Shown: positions 19,981-30,775, numbered from the stretch's first letter. The stretch is DNA of 64,000 bases from Porphyrobacter sp. CACIAM 03H1 (GCF_002215495.1 NZ_CP021378.1:248001-312000); one strand, 5' to 3'. Translations and numbers: made by a program. The notes: generated by a model from the sequence alone, not told the origin.

Positions 19981-21048
19981 ATGCAAATCCCCCCCGAACG
20001 CCTTGACCAGATCGCGCACCGCTTTGCGGAGCTGGAAGCGCGCATGGCCTCGGGCACGCTCGAGGGCGAGGCCTTCGTGCGCGCCAGCCGCGACTATGCG
20101 GAGCTGGAGCCGGTCGCCAAGATCGCCGCCGAGGTGAAGGCCGCGCGCGAGGAGATGGCGGGGCTTTCCGAGATGCTCGCCGATCCGGAGATGAAGGCGA
20201 TGGCCGAGGAGGAGCTTGCCCACCTCAAGGCCAGCCTCCCCGATCTCGAACGTCGCCTCGCCATCGCGCTGCTGCCGCGCGATTCCGCCGACGCCAAGCC
20301 CGCGATGCTCGAAATCCGCGCCGGCACGGGGGGCGACGAGGCCGCGCTGTTCGCCGCCGATCTCTACCGGATGTACGAACGCTACGCCGCCGAGCAGGGC
20401 TGGCGGGTCGAACCCGTCAGCATCAACGCCAGCGACATCGGCGGCTACAAGGAAGTCATCGCCAACGTCACCGGCACCGGCGTCTTCGCCAAATTGAAGT
20501 TCGAAAGCGGCGTCCACCGCGTCCAGCGCGTCCCCGTCACCGAGAGCGGGGGGCGCATCCACACCTCGGCGGCGACCGTCGCGGTGCTGGCGGAACCGGA
20601 TGAGGTCGACGTGCAGATCGAGGACAAGGACCTCAAGATCGACGTCTACCGCGCCTCAGGGGCCGGGGGCCAACACGTCAACACCACCGATTCGGCGGTG
20701 CGCATCACCCACCTGCCGACCGGCACGGTCGTCACCTGCCAGGACGGGCGCAGCCAGCACAAGAACCGCGAGAAGGCGATGCAGGTGCTGCGCACGCGCC
20801 TCTACGACGCCCAGCGCGAGGCCACCCAGGGCGCCGAGGCCGAGGCGCGGAAGGCGATGGTCGGCAGCGGCGACCGTTCGGAGCGCATCCGCACCTACAA
20901 CTTCCCGCAAGGCCGCGTGACCGATCACCGCATCGGCCTGACGCTGCACAAGCTGGAGGAAGTGCTCGCCGGGCCGGGCCTCGCCGAACTGGTCGACGCC
21001 CTGATCGCCGAGGACGAGGGCAAGCGGCTGGCGGCGCTGGCCGAGTGA
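19981..21048 (+). CDS. prfA: Peptide chain release factor 1
   Basis: Reads UAA and UAG and triggers peptide release. The 355-residue protein carries the GGQ catalytic loop in [17 protein letters not shown] and the downstream [10 protein letters not shown]. The peptide-anticodon region lies around [21 protein letters not shown] to [11 protein letters not shown] at 19975 could add two residues; the ATG at 19981 is preferred. It is followed by prmC, which methylates the GGQ glutamine of this protein. Confidence 0.97.
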   Translation: MQIPPERLDQIAHRFAELEARMASGTLEGEAFVRASRDYAELEPVAKIAAEVKAAREEMAGLSEMLADPEMKAMAEEELAHLKASLPDLERRLAIALLPRDSADAKPAMLEIRAGTGGDEAALFAADLYRMYERYAAEQGWRVEPVSINASDIGGYKEVIANVTGTGVFAKLKFESGVHRVQRVPVTESGGRIHTSAATVAVLAEPDEVDVQIEDKDLKIDVYRASGAGGQHVNTTDSAVRITHLPTGTVVTCQDGRSQHKNREKAMQVLRTRLYDAQREATQGAEAEARKAMVGSGDRSERIRTYNFPQGRVTDHRIGLTLHKLEEVLAGPGLAELVDALIAEDEGKRLAALAE

Positions 21049-21062
21049 AACGCTTTGCCACC

Positions 21063-21130
21063 CCGTTCGTGTCGAGCGTAGTCGAGACACATGGCGTAGC
21101 GGCCTCTCGACTTCGCTCGAGGCGAACGGG
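21063..21130. repeat. Dispersed palindromic element, subtype B, between prfA and prmC
   Basis: Begins CCGTTCGTGTCGAGCGTAGT and ends with the near-mirror CTTCGCTCGAGGCGAACGG, about 68 bases, foldable into one hairpin. Close relatives lie at 45899-45966 and 57584-57684. It separates two genes that are usually tightly coupled. Confidence 0.78.
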
Positions 21131-21160
21131 AGCCGGAAATCGCCGACCGCGGATTCGGCT

Positions 21161-21982
21161 ATGACCGTCGGCGAAGCCATCCGCGCTGCTGCCGAGGCGC
21201 TCGCCACCGTCAGCGACACGGCGCGGCTAGATGCCGAATTGCTGATGGCGCACGCGCTGGGCCTGACCCGCTCTGACATGCTGCTGAAGGCGATGCGCGA
21301 CCCCGCGCCGGAGGGTTTCCCCGCGCTGGTGGAGCGGCGCGCGGGGCATGAGCCGGTCGCCTACATCACCGGAACGGCGGAGTTCTTCGGCCTCAACCTC
21401 GCCGTCAGCCCCGCCACCCTGATCCCGCGCGGCGACAGCGAGACGCTGGTCGACACGGCGCTGGAGCGGACGGGGCCGGAGGGCCGCGCGATCGACCTCG
21501 GCACGGGCACAGGGGCGCTGCTGCTGGCCGTGCTGGCGAACCGGCCCGCCTGGCAGGGGGTGGGCATCGACGCCTCGCCGGGGGCGCTGGCCGTTGCCGA
21601 AGGGAATGCGGAATCGCTCGGGCTGGCCGAGCGCGCGGCGTTCCGCCTACACGACTGGCGCGTGGCGGGGTGGGCCGACGACCTCGGCACATTCGACCTG
21701 ATCCTTTGCAATCCGCCCTATGTCGAGGACACCGCCGCGCTCGACCCACAGGTGCGCGACTTCGAGCCCGCCGGCGCACTTTTCGCCGGGCCGGAAGGGC
21801 TCGACGATTACCGCATCCTCATCCCCCAGCTGCGCGCGCTGATGAACCCGCAGGCGGCTGCGATCCTGGAAATCGGCGCGAATCAGGCCGAGCCGGTGGG
21901 GGCCCTCGCGCAGGCCTCGGGATTTGCGGTGGAGCTGCGCCGCGACCTTGCCGGGCGGCCCCGCGCGCTGATCCTGACGTGA
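21161..21982 (+). CDS. prmC: Release factor glutamine methyltransferase
   Basis: SAM-dependent N5-methylation of the GGQ glutamine in RF1 and RF2. The 273-residue protein has an N-terminal helical domain, the SAM-binding segment IDLGTGTGALLLA, and the catalytic NPPYVED motif for the amide substrate. It sits 112 bases downstream of prfA, the usual partner, with a palindromic repeat in between. Confidence 0.96.
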   Translation: MTVGEAIRAAAEALATVSDTARLDAELLMAHALGLTRSDMLLKAMRDPAPEGFPALVERRAGHEPVAYITGTAEFFGLNLAVSPATLIPRGDSETLVDTALERTGPEGRAIDLGTGTGALLLAVLANRPAWQGVGIDASPGALAVAEGNAESLGLAERAAFRLHDWRVAGWADDLGTFDLILCNPPYVEDTAALDPQVRDFEPAGALFAGPEGLDDYRILIPQLRALMNPQAAAILEIGANQAEPVGALAQASGFAVELRRDLAGRPRALILT

Positions 21983-22244
21983 GAGAAAAGCGCGGCAAAG
22001 GCTTGGCAAACCCCTTTTGCATCGCTACGTCGGTGTCAGGCCAGATGGATTGCGAAGGGCGCAAACCGCTGGGCCAAGCTCCTAAACTCAGCTGAGACGG
22101 CCGTCAGGGTAAGCCCCCGGCAGCGGCAGCGCGGAGCACGCGGCACGTCTCGGCACGGCCAGGCGTGGCGCATGGGCAAGGGGTCTTCAGACCGCGGGTG
22201 CAGTGGATTTTTTCGCGCCAGGTCGCTGATAAGGAACGTTTTCC

Positions 22245-22994
22245 TTGAATAACAATCGCAACAACCGGCGTCGCGGTCGCGGCAACCGCAACCAGGGCGG
22301 CAATGGCGCCCAGCTCAACCGGATCGACAGCCGGGCGCGCGGCAATGCCCCGCAGATGCTCGACAAGTACAAGAAGCTCGCCCAGGACGCCCAGCACAAC
22401 GGCGACCGGGTGCAGATGGAATACTACCTCCAGTTCGCCGACCACTACTTCCGCGTGATCGCCGACAACAAGGCCCGCCAGGACGAACAGCGCGGCGGCG
22501 GCGGGCAGCGGCGCAATGACGAGCGCGAAAGCACTGAGGACTTCGAGGACGATTTCGACTTCGGCCGCCGCGGCGACACGCCGACGCGCTCGCCCTACGA
22601 GCAGCCCGACACGGCCGGCAATGCCGACGTGACCGAGGGCGAGCCGGGGCAGGAAGGCGAGAGCTTCCTTGCCGAGGATGGCGGCGAGACCCGTGGCGAC
22701 GAGCGTGACGACAATCGCGGCGAGGGGCGCCAGCGCGGCCAGCGGCGCCAGCCGCGCAAGGAGCGTGACGGCAATCGTACCGACCGGCCCGAGCGCAGCG
22801 AGAAGCGCGCCGAGCGTCCGGAGCGCAGCGAACGCGGCGATGCGAAGCCCGCCCGCGGCCGCAAGCCCCGCAAGGGCGCGCCTGACGCAGATGGCGCCGG
22901 CGAACAGCGCGGCATCGACAGCTCGATCCTCCCGCCCTCGATCCGCGGTGACGACGCGGGCGGTGACAGCGGCGCGCTCGAAACCGTCGAGTAA
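22245..22994 (+). CDS. DUF4167-domain protein with basic disordered tail
   Basis: 249-residue protein with the alphaproteobacterial DUF4167 domain in the first ~80 residues ([41 protein letters not shown]). A long, highly charged Arg/Glu/Gly-rich tail contains repeats such as [16 protein letters not shown]. It is probably nucleic-acid associated, but no function is established. No ATG fits; translation starts at TTG with AAGGAACG placed correctly upstream. lnt follows 5 bases after its stop. Confidence 0.86.
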   Translation: MNNNRNNRRRGRGNRNQGGNGAQLNRIDSRARGNAPQMLDKYKKLAQDAQHNGDRVQMEYYLQFADHYFRVIADNKARQDEQRGGGGQRRNDERESTEDFEDDFDFGRRGDTPTRSPYEQPDTAGNADVTEGEPGQEGESFLAEDGGETRGDERDDNRGEGRQRGQRRQPRKERDGNRTDRPERSEKRAERPERSERGDAKPARGRKPRKGAPDADGAGEQRGIDSSILPPSIRGDDAGGDSGALETVE

Positions 22995-22999
22995 GGTTC

Positions 23000-24616
23000 A
23001 TGATGGAGCGGCTGGCGGCAGTGCCCGCGCTGGCGCAGCGCCGGCCTGCGCTGGCGGCGATCCTGCTCGGGCTGGTCGCAGCCTGCGCCTATCCCCCCCT
23101 GCACCTCTGGCCGCTGGGCCTCGCCGCGCTGGCGGGGTTCGTGTGGCTGATCCATTCCGCCGAAGGCTGGCGGCAGGCGCTGTGGCGCGGCTGGTGGTTC
23201 GGCTGGGCGCACCTGACGCTCGCCAACAACTGGATCGCGACCGCCTTCACCCATCAGGCCAAGATGCCCGAATTCCTCGGGTGGCTCGCGGTGCCGCTCC
23301 TGTGCATCTACCTCGCGTGGTATCCCGCCCTCGCCGCGCTCGCCGCGCACGGGCTGGCGCGGAAACGTCCGCTGTGGGCCTTCGGACTGGTGCTGGCGGG
23401 TGCGTGGATCGTCACCGAATGGCTGCGCGGCTGGGTGTTCACCGGCTACCCCTGGCCGCCCGTGGGGCTGATGCTGCTGGGGACGTGGGACACGCCGGGG
23501 ATGGCGCGGCTGCTCCCCTTCACCGGCACCTATGCCCTGTCCGGACTGGCGCTGCTGATCGCCGCGATGCTGCTGGCCGCGCTCGCCTCGCGGCGCTGGC
23601 TGATTTCTGCCGGCGGTGCTCTGGCCCTCACCGCGCTGATGGTCGCGCCGAGCCTGCATGTCGAGGTGACGCAGCCCGCCGACCCGGTCGAATACACCCT
23701 CGTCCAGCCCCATATCCCGCAGTCCGAGATCAACGACGGCTCCAAGTTCGAGGAGCAGTTCGCGCGCCTCACCCGCCTCACCGCGCCCGGCCAGAACCAG
23801 TCGCGCATCGTGTTGTGGCCGGAAAGCGCGGTGCCGGACTATCTCGAGGAGGGCTACCCGGACCGCTACTATTTCCAGATGACGGCGGGCGGCGATCCGG
23901 TGCTCGCCCGCAAGCGCATCGGCAAGGTGATCGGCCCGCAATCGACCCTGCTGACGGGCGTGGTCAATCTCAACATCGGCGTCCGTCCCGATGGCATCCC
24001 TGCGGCCGTCAGCGCGCGCAATTCGGTCATGGCGATCGATGGCGCGGGCGCCATTGTCGGCGGCTACGACAAGGCGCACCTCGTGCCCTATGGCGAATAC
24101 CTGCCGATGCGCCCGATCCTCGAACCGCTCGGCCTGTCGCGGCTGGTGGCGGGGAGCATCGACTATCTCCCCGGCCCCGGCCCGCGCACGCTCGATCTTG
24201 GCGAGCACGGCAAGGCGGGGGTGATGATCTGCTACGAGATCGTCTTCTCGGGCGCGGTCGCCGAGGACGCGAATCGCCCCGATTACATCTTCAACCCCTC
24301 GAACGACGGCTGGTTCGGCGCGTGGGGACCGCCACAGCACCTCGCGCAGGCGCGGATGCGGGCGATCGAGGAGGGGCTGCCGGTGCTGCGCTCGACCACC
24401 ACCGGGATCAGCGCGGTGATCGACGCCAACGGCGTGGTGCGCGGGACGATCGGCATGGGCAAGGCCGACAAGCTCGAAGGCTTCGTCCCTGCCGCCGCTC
24501 CGCCGACGCTGTTCGCGCGGTGGGGCCATGGCCTGACGCTGGCCTGGGCGGCGCTGCTGATCGCGCTGGGCCTCGCCCTGCCGAGAGTGCTTGCGCTTGC
24601 CCGCGCGCGCGGCTAG
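23000..24616 (+). CDS. lnt: Apolipoprotein N-acyltransferase
   Basis: Inner-membrane enzyme adding the third acyl chain to lipoproteins. The 538-residue protein has about six N-terminal helices and a periplasmic nitrilase-like domain. The catalytic triad is represented by [10 protein letters not shown] (Glu), the Lys in [12 protein letters not shown] and the nucleophile Cys in MICYEIVF. A last C-terminal helix follows. Its upstream partner in the pathway, lspA, is also in this window at 56.6 kb. Confidence 0.96.
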   Translation: MMERLAAVPALAQRRPALAAILLGLVAACAYPPLHLWPLGLAALAGFVWLIHSAEGWRQALWRGWWFGWAHLTLANNWIATAFTHQAKMPEFLGWLAVPLLCIYLAWYPALAALAAHGLARKRPLWAFGLVLAGAWIVTEWLRGWVFTGYPWPPVGLMLLGTWDTPGMARLLPFTGTYALSGLALLIAAMLLAALASRRWLISAGGALALTALMVAPSLHVEVTQPADPVEYTLVQPHIPQSEINDGSKFEEQFARLTRLTAPGQNQSRIVLWPESAVPDYLEEGYPDRYYFQMTAGGDPVLARKRIGKVIGPQSTLLTGVVNLNIGVRPDGIPAAVSARNSVMAIDGAGAIVGGYDKAHLVPYGEYLPMRPILEPLGLSRLVAGSIDYLPGPGPRTLDLGEHGKAGVMICYEIVFSGAVAEDANRPDYIFNPSNDGWFGAWGPPQHLAQARMRAIEEGLPVLRSTTTGISAVIDANGVVRGTIGMGKADKLEGFVPAAAPPTLFARWGHGLTLAWAALLIALGLALPRVLALARARG

Positions 24617-24639
24617 GGCGGACAGCGACACAGCGGGAC

Positions 24640-24667
24640 ATAAAGGTTTCCTTATATCTCTATAAGG
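24640..24667 (+). promoter_or_regulatory. metK: Candidate operator in the metK leader
   Basis: Three related half-sites are packed together: ATAAAGG (24640-24646), CCTTATA (24650-24656) and TATAAGG (24661-24667). The last two are a perfect 7-base inverted repeat with a TCTC spacer. From memory this resembles the ATAAAG-type palindromes recognised by the ArsR-family regulator SahR upstream of methionine-cycle genes. It could alternatively be an RNA hairpin in the leader. Confidence 0.5.
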
Positions 24668-24714
24668 TCATCTTCCCCCGCGTCGCACCGCACTTTCAGC
24701 CCCCGGGGGAATTC

Positions 24715-25962
24715 ATGCGCACCAACTACCTGTTCACCTCCGAAAGCGTGTCGGAAGGCCATCCCGACAAGGTCTCCGACCAGATTTCCGACGCCATCGT
24801 CGACCTGTTCCTGTCGAAGGACCCCGAGGCGCGCATCGCCTGCGAAACCCTGACCACCACCCAGCTGGTGGTGCTGGCGGGCGAGATTCGCTGCAAGGGC
24901 GTCTACGAGCACGGCCGCGAGGAGTGGAAGGACAACGACTACTGGGCTCCGGGCGCCAAGGAGGAGATCGAGCAGGTCGTTCGCGCGACGGTGAAGCGCA
25001 TTGGCTACGAACAGGAGGGCTTCCACTGGGAGTCCTTCCGCTTCGAGAACAACCTTCACGGCCAGTCCGCCCACATTGCGCAGGGCGTGGACGCGGGCGC
25101 GAACAAGGATGAAGGCGCGGGCGACCAGGGCATCATGTTCGGCTACGCCACCGACGAGACCCCGGGCCTGATGCCGGCCACGCTCTACTACAGTCACAAG
25201 ATCCTCGAGCGCATGGCCGCCGACCGCCACTCGGGCGCCGCGCCCTTCCTCGAACCCGACGCCAAGAGCCAGGTGACCCTGCGCTACGAAGGCTCGCTGC
25301 CGGTGGCTGCGACCGCGGTGGTCGTCTCGACCCAGCACAAGCAGGGCTACTGCCTGACCGGCGACCATGCCGACCCGGCCAAGTATGCCGAGCTCGAAGC
25401 CTATGTGAAGAAGGTCGTCGCGGACGTGATCCCGCCCGTGCTGCTGCGCGGGACCAAGTATTACATCAACCCGACGGGTGCTTTCGAGATCGGCGGCCCG
25501 GATGGCGACGCGGGCCTGACCGGTCGCAAGATCATCGTCGACACCTACGGCGGCGCGGCCCCGCATGGCGGCGGCGCGTTCAGCGGCAAGGACCCGACCA
25601 AGGTCGACCGTTCGGCGGCCTACATCACCCGCTACCTCGCCAAGAACGTGGTCGCCGCGGGCCTTGCCACGCGCTGCACCATCCAGATCGCCTATGCGAT
25701 CGGCGTGTCGGAGCCGCTGTCGCTCTATGTCGACACCCATGACACCGGCACCGTCGGCGACGACAAGATCGAACAGGCGATCCTCGGCATCGCCAAGCTC
25801 GGCGGGCTGACCCCGCGCGCGATCCGCACGCATCTCGGCCTCAACAAGCCGATCTACCAGCCGACCGCCGCCTATGGCCATTTCGGCCGCACCGCCGAGG
25901 GCGACTTCTTCCCGTGGGAGCGGCTCGACCTGGTCGACGATCTCAAGGCTGCGCTCGCCTGA
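24715..25962 (+). CDS. metK: S-adenosylmethionine synthetase
   Basis: Makes SAM from ATP and methionine. The 415-residue protein has the signature segments [20 protein letters not shown], the family hexapeptide-like [12 protein letters not shown] and the glycine-rich P-loop-like [16 protein letters not shown]. Length is typical for the alphaproteobacterial form. The start at 24715 follows GGGGGAATTC. An operator-like palindrome lies about 50 bases upstream. Confidence 0.98.
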   Translation: MRTNYLFTSESVSEGHPDKVSDQISDAIVDLFLSKDPEARIACETLTTTQLVVLAGEIRCKGVYEHGREEWKDNDYWAPGAKEEIEQVVRATVKRIGYEQEGFHWESFRFENNLHGQSAHIAQGVDAGANKDEGAGDQGIMFGYATDETPGLMPATLYYSHKILERMAADRHSGAAPFLEPDAKSQVTLRYEGSLPVAATAVVVSTQHKQGYCLTGDHADPAKYAELEAYVKKVVADVIPPVLLRGTKYYINPTGAFEIGGPDGDAGLTGRKIIVDTYGGAAPHGGGAFSGKDPTKVDRSAAYITRYLAKNVVAAGLATRCTIQIAYAIGVSEPLSLYVDTHDTGTVGDDKIEQAILGIAKLGGLTPRAIRTHLGLNKPIYQPTAAYGHFGRTAEGDFFPWERLDLVDDLKAALA

Positions 25963-25984
25963 TTTTCGGTTAAGGGTGCTGTCC

Positions 25985-27178
25985 ATGACGGCACCCTCAC
26001 CGCCCCCTGACCGCATCCTCGCGCTCGATGCGCTGCGCGGGATCGCGGTGGCCGGGATCGTGGGGATGAACGTCCTCGCCTTCGCCCTGCCGGCACCCGC
26101 CTATTACAACCCGATGAGCTATGGCGCCACCGGCCCCGCCGATTACTGGGTGTGGCTGGGAAGCTTCGTCTTCATCGAGGACAAGTTCCGCACCCTGTTC
26201 GCGATGCTGTTCGGGGCGGGCTGCCTGATCCTGATCGAGCGCGGGGGAGCGAGGCCGTGGCGGGCGCATTATGCCCGCATGATCGTTCTGTTCGCGATCG
26301 GCCTTGCCCACGCGATCCTCTTCGCCAGCAACGACGTGCTGCGCGCCTACGCACTCGCGGGGCTGGCCCTGCCGCTGCTGGCGGGGCTTTCCGCGCAGGC
26401 GCTCGTCAAGGTCGCCCTCGGCCTTGTCTGCATCCACCTGGCCCTCGGCATGACAGCGCTGGGGACCCCCTTGGTCATGTTCTACATGGAGCAATGGGGT
26501 TCCGACCCGCTGCTCTGGGCCGAGCGCCAGTTCGGCCGCGACACGGCGACCATCGCCATGCTGCTCGAACAGGGGCGCGAGGGATTGGGCGAGCGGGTGG
26601 TGCGCCGCAGCCTCGGGATCCCGGGTCAGATGACGGCGCTGGTGGCCTCGCTGCCGCTCAACCTGGCGGCGATCGCGCTCGGCATGGGGCTGTGGCGGGG
26701 CGGGATGCTGAAGGGCGAGTGGCGCACCTTCCGCCTCCAGCGCCTGGCGGGCCTCGCCGCGCTGGTGGCGCTGCCGGGGCTGCTGGCACTCGCCGGCTGG
26801 CTGGTCGCGAGCGGCTTTCCCGCCGCGCTGGTGGGGCCAGTGGCGCTGGTGCTCTCCGCCCCCTTCGATGTCGCCCTGGCGACGAGCTACGCCGCGCTGG
26901 CAATGGCTTTCCTCACGAGGGACAAGGGCCTGACCGCAAGGCTCGCCGCGGCGGGCAGGCTGTCGCTGACCAATTATCTGATGACCAGCGTGATCCTGTC
27001 GGCGATCTTCGCCAGCTGGGGCCTCGGCCTGTTCGGCAATGTCACCCGCTGGCAGGCTGTCGCGCTCGCCCTGGTGCCGGTGGCGGCAATGCTGCTGTGG
27101 TCGCCGCCGTGGCTGGCGCGCTTGGGGCAGGGGCCCTTCGAGCGGCTGTGGCGCGCAGGCGCAAGGGCGCTCGCCTAA
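25985..27178 (+). CDS. DUF418-domain integral membrane protein
   Basis: 397-residue multi-pass protein starting DRILALDALRGIAVAGIVGMN, the hallmark opening of DUF418/acyltransferase-3-like membrane proteins. The conserved FIEDKFRTLFAMLFGAGC and the late GRLSLTNYLMTSVI also fit DUF418. Roughly ten hydrophobic helices are visible. No substrate can be assigned; related families move or modify surface lipids. It starts 22 bases after metK and overlaps the convergent CoA transferase by 4 bases. Confidence 0.85.
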   Translation: MTAPSPPPDRILALDALRGIAVAGIVGMNVLAFALPAPAYYNPMSYGATGPADYWVWLGSFVFIEDKFRTLFAMLFGAGCLILIERGGARPWRAHYARMIVLFAIGLAHAILFASNDVLRAYALAGLALPLLAGLSAQALVKVALGLVCIHLALGMTALGTPLVMFYMEQWGSDPLLWAERQFGRDTATIAMLLEQGREGLGERVVRRSLGIPGQMTALVASLPLNLAAIALGMGLWRGGMLKGEWRTFRLQRLAGLAALVALPGLLALAGWLVASGFPAALVGPVALVLSAPFDVALATSYAALAMAFLTRDKGLTARLAAAGRLSLTNYLMTSVILSAIFASWGLGLFGNVTRWQAVALALVPVAAMLLWSPPWLARLGQGPFERLWRAGARALA

Positions 27179-28329
27179 CCGTGCTCCCCGTGGATCGGCG
27201 AGGGCCGGTCGAGCGCCAGTTCGGCATCGGAGAAGACGAAGGGGCTGCGTACCCCCGGCATCCCGCCGAGTTCCACCCTGAGGCCCCGCGCCACCACCTG
27301 CGGGTCGGCGAATACCTCGTCCAGCCGGTTGATCGGGCCGGCCGGAACCCCTGCCGCGTGGCAGGCGTCGAGCAGGCCCTGCTTGGTCCATGAGGCAGTC
27401 GCCGCAGCGATCTCCGCGTCCAGCGCCTTGGCATTCGCCGTCCGGTCGCCGTTGGCGAGGAAGCGCGGATCGGCCTTGAGATGCGCGAGGCCGAGCAGGT
27501 CCATCAGCTTGTGGAACAGCCCGTCATTGGCGGGCGCGAGGATCACGTGCCCGTCGCTCACCGCGAAGACCCCGTAGGGCGCGACCTGGGCGTGGGCATT
27601 GCCCATGCGCGGCGGGTTCTCGCCCGTGGTGAGGAAATAGGTCGCCTGGTTGGACAGCAGCGCCACCGATGAATCCATCAGGCTGATGTCGACCTGCTGG
27701 CCCTTCCCCGTGCGCGCCCGCATCAACAGCGCGGCCTGGATACCGTTCGCCGCCCAGACGCCGGTGGATAGGTCGCTGATCGAGATGCCCATCTTGACCG
27801 GATGCCCCTCGGGCTCGCCAGTCAGCGACATGAAGCCGCTCATCCCCTGCACCACGAAGTCGTAACCCGCCTCGTGCGCGCGGGGGCCGGTGAGGCCGAA
27901 GCCGGTGATCGAGCAATAGACGAGGCCCGGATTGGCGGCGGCGCAAGCAGCGTAGTCGAGGCCGAACTTGGCGAGGCTGCCAGTCTTGAAGTTCTCGATC
28001 ACCACGTCCGCCCCGGCGATCAGGGCCTTCACGCGGTCGAGATCGTCGGCCTTGGCAAAGTCGGCGATGATCGAACGCTTGCCGCGGTTGCAGGCGTGGT
28101 AATAGGCGGCCTCGCGGTGGACCTTGCCCTGCGCATCGGTGCGCTCGACCCAAGGCGGGCCCCAGAGGCGGGTGCCGTCGCCCTCCGGGCTTTCGACCTT
28201 GATGACGTCCGCGCCGAGATCGGCGAGTATCTGCCCGCAGAACGGCCCCGCCAGAACGCGGGCGAGCTCGACCACCTTGAGCCCCGCCAGCGGCGCGTCG
28301 GGGTTGCGTGGTTCAGGGAACCACATCAC
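27175..28329 (-). CDS. Family III CoA transferase (CaiB/BaiF type)
   Basis: 384-residue CoA transferase; family III enzymes move CoA between acyl groups by a covalent Asp intermediate. Recognisable are the N-terminal GLKVVELARVLAGPFCGQILADLGADVIKVE, a segment with YSSITGFG-like form (YCSITGFGLTGP), and GRTLK-type VARGLRVE near the C-terminus. The substrate acyl group is unknown. Its ATG directly follows the stop of the upstream hydrolase gene, so it belongs to the minus-strand acyl-CoA group. Confidence 0.92.
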   Translation of the reverse strand: MMWFPEPRNPDAPLAGLKVVELARVLAGPFCGQILADLGADVIKVESPEGDGTRLWGPPWVERTDAQGKVHREAAYYHACNRGKRSIIADFAKADDLDRVKALIAGADVVIENFKTGSLAKFGLDYAACAAANPGLVYCSITGFGLTGPRAHEAGYDFVVQGMSGFMSLTGEPEGHPVKMGISISDLSTGVWAANGIQAALLMRARTGKGQQVDISLMDSSVALLSNQATYFLTTGENPPRMGNAHAQVAPYGVFAVSDGHVILAPANDGLFHKLMDLLGLAHLKADPRFLANGDRTANAKALDAEIAAATASWTKQGLLDACHAAGVPAGPINRLDEVFADPQVVARGLRVELGGMPGVRSPFVFSDAELALDRPSPIHGEHG

Positions 28330-29214
28330 CTATTCCCCCAGATGCCGCTTCAGAAAGGCAACGCTGTCCGCCAGCACCGGCCCCTTGCCCCGGAACGGCA
28401 CCGAGAGCGCCATCACCACCTCCTCGTGATCGAGCGGGCCGTAGTTCCTCACCTCCACCGGCGCGCCGAGTTCGCGCAGCCGCGCGCCGAGGTTGTTGGC
28501 GTTCTTCGGCCGCACCGTCTCGTCGCCGTCCGAAGTGACGAGCAGCAGCGGGGGCGCATCCTTGCGGGCGAAGGCGATCGGCTGGGTCTCCTCCGGGCGC
28601 GGCCACTGGCTGAAGGCGGCGATGGCGCGCTCGGAGGTGAAGGGGTGGAAGTCGTAGGGGCCGGAGAGGCCCACGCCCGCCTTGATGGTCGCAGGGTCAG
28701 CCCCTGCCGCCGCCAGCCGCTCGGCATCCAGCGCCAGCATCACCGCCTGCCAGGCTCCCGCCGAATGGCCCATCACCGCCACCCGTGCCGGATCGCCCCG
28801 ATAGCGGGCGATGTTGTCCTCCACCCACGCCACCGCCTCGGCCCCGTCCTCGAGGAAGGCGGGAAAGAGCACCTGCGGCACCTTGCGGTAATCGGGGATG
28901 ACCACGAGAAATCCGGCCTTCGCCAGCGCGCGCCCGGCGAAAGCATAGGAGGTGCGATCCCCCTTGGCCCAGCCGCCGCCGTACCAGAAGATCACCACCG
29001 GCAAGGGCGCCTTCGCCATGTCGTTGGGCGCCCAGATGTCGAGCCTCTGCCCGTGGCTGCCGAAGGGCACGCCCTCCGCCGCCGGGTACGAGCCCTCGCG
29101 CCCGCCCGCCAGCCGGTCGTAATGCGACAGCAGCCGCGGCGGGGACACGAAGGCCAGCATCCCGCCGATCACCCCTGCAAGCGCGAGAACGCCAAGCGCC
29201 GCCGCACGCAGCAT
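28330..29214 (-). CDS. Alpha/beta hydrolase, hormone-sensitive-lipase-like
   Basis: 294-residue alpha/beta hydrolase with a hydrophobic N-terminus (residues 1-25) that may anchor or export it. The oxyanion-hole motif FWYGGGW, the nucleophile elbow GHSAG, the acid in VTSDGDETV and the base His in GPLDHEEV are all present, so it should be an active carboxylesterase. Substrate unknown. It overlaps scoB by one base and is followed directly by the CoA transferase, suggesting hydrolysis of an ester followed by CoA activation; that is inference. Confidence 0.86.
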   Translation of the reverse strand: MLRAAALGVLALAGVIGGMLAFVSPPRLLSHYDRLAGGREGSYPAAEGVPFGSHGQRLDIWAPNDMAKAPLPVVIFWYGGGWAKGDRTSYAFAGRALAKAGFLVVIPDYRKVPQVLFPAFLEDGAEAVAWVEDNIARYRGDPARVAVMGHSAGAWQAVMLALDAERLAAAGADPATIKAGVGLSGPYDFHPFTSERAIAAFSQWPRPEETQPIAFARKDAPPLLLVTSDGDETVRPKNANNLGARLRELGAPVEVRNYGPLDHEEVVMALSVPFRGKGPVLADSVAFLKRHLGE

Positions 29215-29867
29215 CAGACCACGTAATGGGCGGTGGTGGTGGCGGCGATGTCCTCTGCGGTGACACCCGGCGCCATCTCGATGAGGCGGAAGGGCTCGCC
29301 CTTGGCGGGGCGCTGGAACACGGCGAGGTTGGTGATGATCATGTCGACCACCCCCGCGCCGGTCAGCGGCAGGGTGCAGGCGGGGATGAACTTCGGCGTC
29401 CCGTCCTTGGCGGTGTGGTCCATCACCACGATGATCTTCTTGACGCCCGCGACGAGGTCCATCGCCCCACCCATGCCCTTGATCATCTTGCCCGGGATCA
29501 TCCAGTTGGCGATGTCGCCGTTCTCCGCCACCTCCATCGCACCCAGCACGGTCAGGTCGATATGCCCGCCGCGAATCATCGCGAAGCTCGTCGCGCTGTC
29601 GAAATAGGCGCTGTGCGGCAGCTCGCTGATGGTCTGCTTGCCCGCATTGATGAGGTCGGGATCGACCTCGTCGTCATAGGGGAACGGCCCGATGCCGAGC
29701 ATCCCGTTTTCGCTCTGGAGCGTCACCATCATCCCTTCGGGGATGTGGTTGGCGACCAGCGTCGGGATGCCGATGCCGAGGTTGACGTAATAGCCGTCCT
29801 TCAATTCGCGGGCGGCGCGCGCCGCCATGTCGTCGCGGGTCCAGCCGGGGGCAAGCGTCGTCGTCAT
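29214..29867 (-). CDS. scoB: 3-oxoacid CoA-transferase, beta subunit
   Basis: Subunit B of succinyl-CoA:acetoacetate CoA transferase (family I), which activates ketone bodies. The 217-residue protein has the family pattern [22 protein letters not shown] and the active-site Glu region [14 protein letters not shown]. The MGGAMDLV segment is also typical. The alpha subunit gene is 0.9 kb upstream; the two are separated by a lipoprotein gene overlapping scoB by four bases, which is unusual. Confidence 0.95.
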   Translation of the reverse strand: MTTTLAPGWTRDDMAARAARELKDGYYVNLGIGIPTLVANHIPEGMMVTLQSENGMLGIGPFPYDDEVDPDLINAGKQTISELPHSAYFDSATSFAMIRGGHIDLTVLGAMEVAENGDIANWMIPGKMIKGMGGAMDLVAGVKKIIVVMDHTAKDGTPKFIPACTLPLTGAGVVDMIITNLAVFQRPAKGEPFRLIEMAPGVTAEDIAATTTAHYVV

Positions 29868-30775
29868 GGTGCCGTGTCTCCCTCGGCGGTCAGCAGCGGA
29901 TCGGTGAAGAACCAGCCGTCGCCGATGATCGGCTCGAGCAGCGCGCCGGCTTCGGGGGTCTTCAGGTAGCGGAAACGGTCGTCGAAATCGGGGCGTTCGT
30001 CGCCGCCGATGGCGATGATGCAGGAGGTCGCCGCGAGGCTCTCGCGCCGGGTCTGCTTGTCCTCGTCACGGCGCAGCGAGATGATGTCCTCGCCGCGCGG
30101 ATCAAGGCCCGACTGCGCGAGCGCGTCGCGCAGGGCGCCGGACTGCTCGACCGGGAGATCGGAGATCCATGCGATCACCACGCGCGCCTCGCGCAGCACG
30201 GCGAAACCGAGGATCGTGCTCTGCCGCCGGGCGGGCGTCGCGGGCACCGCAAAGACCCCGCCGGCAGGATCGAGGTCGATCAGGACCACCGGCTGCACGC
30301 CGGGCGCACAGCGGCGGCGCTGGCCGTCGAGCGCGTAGGGATCGCTGAGCATGGCCGACAGCATCCCCGTCTCGGGCCCGCGGGAGAGCGACACGGCGCG
30401 GCCATAGCGGACCAGCCGGGCAAAGCCGGTGGTGCGGGTCGTGTCGGTCGCGGGGGTGTTTTCCGCGGCCGCGGGCTGGGGCGCGGGAGCCGCAGCCACC
30501 ACGGCGGGCGCGGGAGCAGAGGCAGGCGAGGCGGCCGCCGGTGCCGAAGCAACCGGCGCAGGCGCGCGCGGCGGGGCGGGAGCCGCCACGGGAGCCGGAG
30601 CGGGTGCAGGGCTCGGGGCCTGCCGCGCCGCGTCGTCTTCATCGCCCGGGCCGACGATCTCGCGGCCCGCGAGTGCCGACCCGGCCAGCGCCGGGATCGC
30701 CACCGCCACGCAGCCGCTCAAGGCTGTCCCGGCGAGGGCCAGCAGCGGCAGAAGCACGAGATTGCGCTTCGTCAT
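29864..30775 (-). CDS. HAD-like lipoprotein between scoA and scoB
   Basis: 303-residue predicted lipoprotein: N-terminal signal with lipobox LSGC, then an Ala/Pro-rich linker (about residues 50-110). The globular C-terminal domain appears to carry all four HAD-phosphatase motifs: LIDLDP (DxD), WISDLP (Ser), a Lys in DEDKQTRRE and [12 protein letters not shown]. This resembles class IIIB surface acid phosphatases; the match is by motif reading only. It overlaps scoA (TGATG) and scoB (4 bases), so all three are translated as a coupled unit. A conserved phosphatase activity is likely but the substrate is unknown. Confidence 0.7.
   Translation of the reverse strand: MTKRNLVLLPLLALAGTALSGCVAVAIPALAGSALAGREIVGPGDEDDAARQAPSPAPAPAPVAAPAPPRAPAPVASAPAAASPASAPAPAVVAAAPAPQPAAAENTPATDTTRTTGFARLVRYGRAVSLSRGPETGMLSAMLSDPYALDGQRRRCAPGVQPVVLIDLDPAGGVFAVPATPARRQSTILGFAVLREARVVIAWISDLPVEQSGALRDALAQSGLDPRGEDIISLRRDEDKQTRRESLAATSCIIAIGGDERPDFDDRFRYLKTPEAGALLEPIIGDGWFFTDPLLTAEGDTAP

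Noticed and set aside
24617..24714. SAM riboswitch ahead of metK
   Set aside because: The leader is under 100 bases and its only structure is a short A/T palindrome; the cores of SAM-I, SAM-II or SAM/SAH riboswitches were not recognised by eye.
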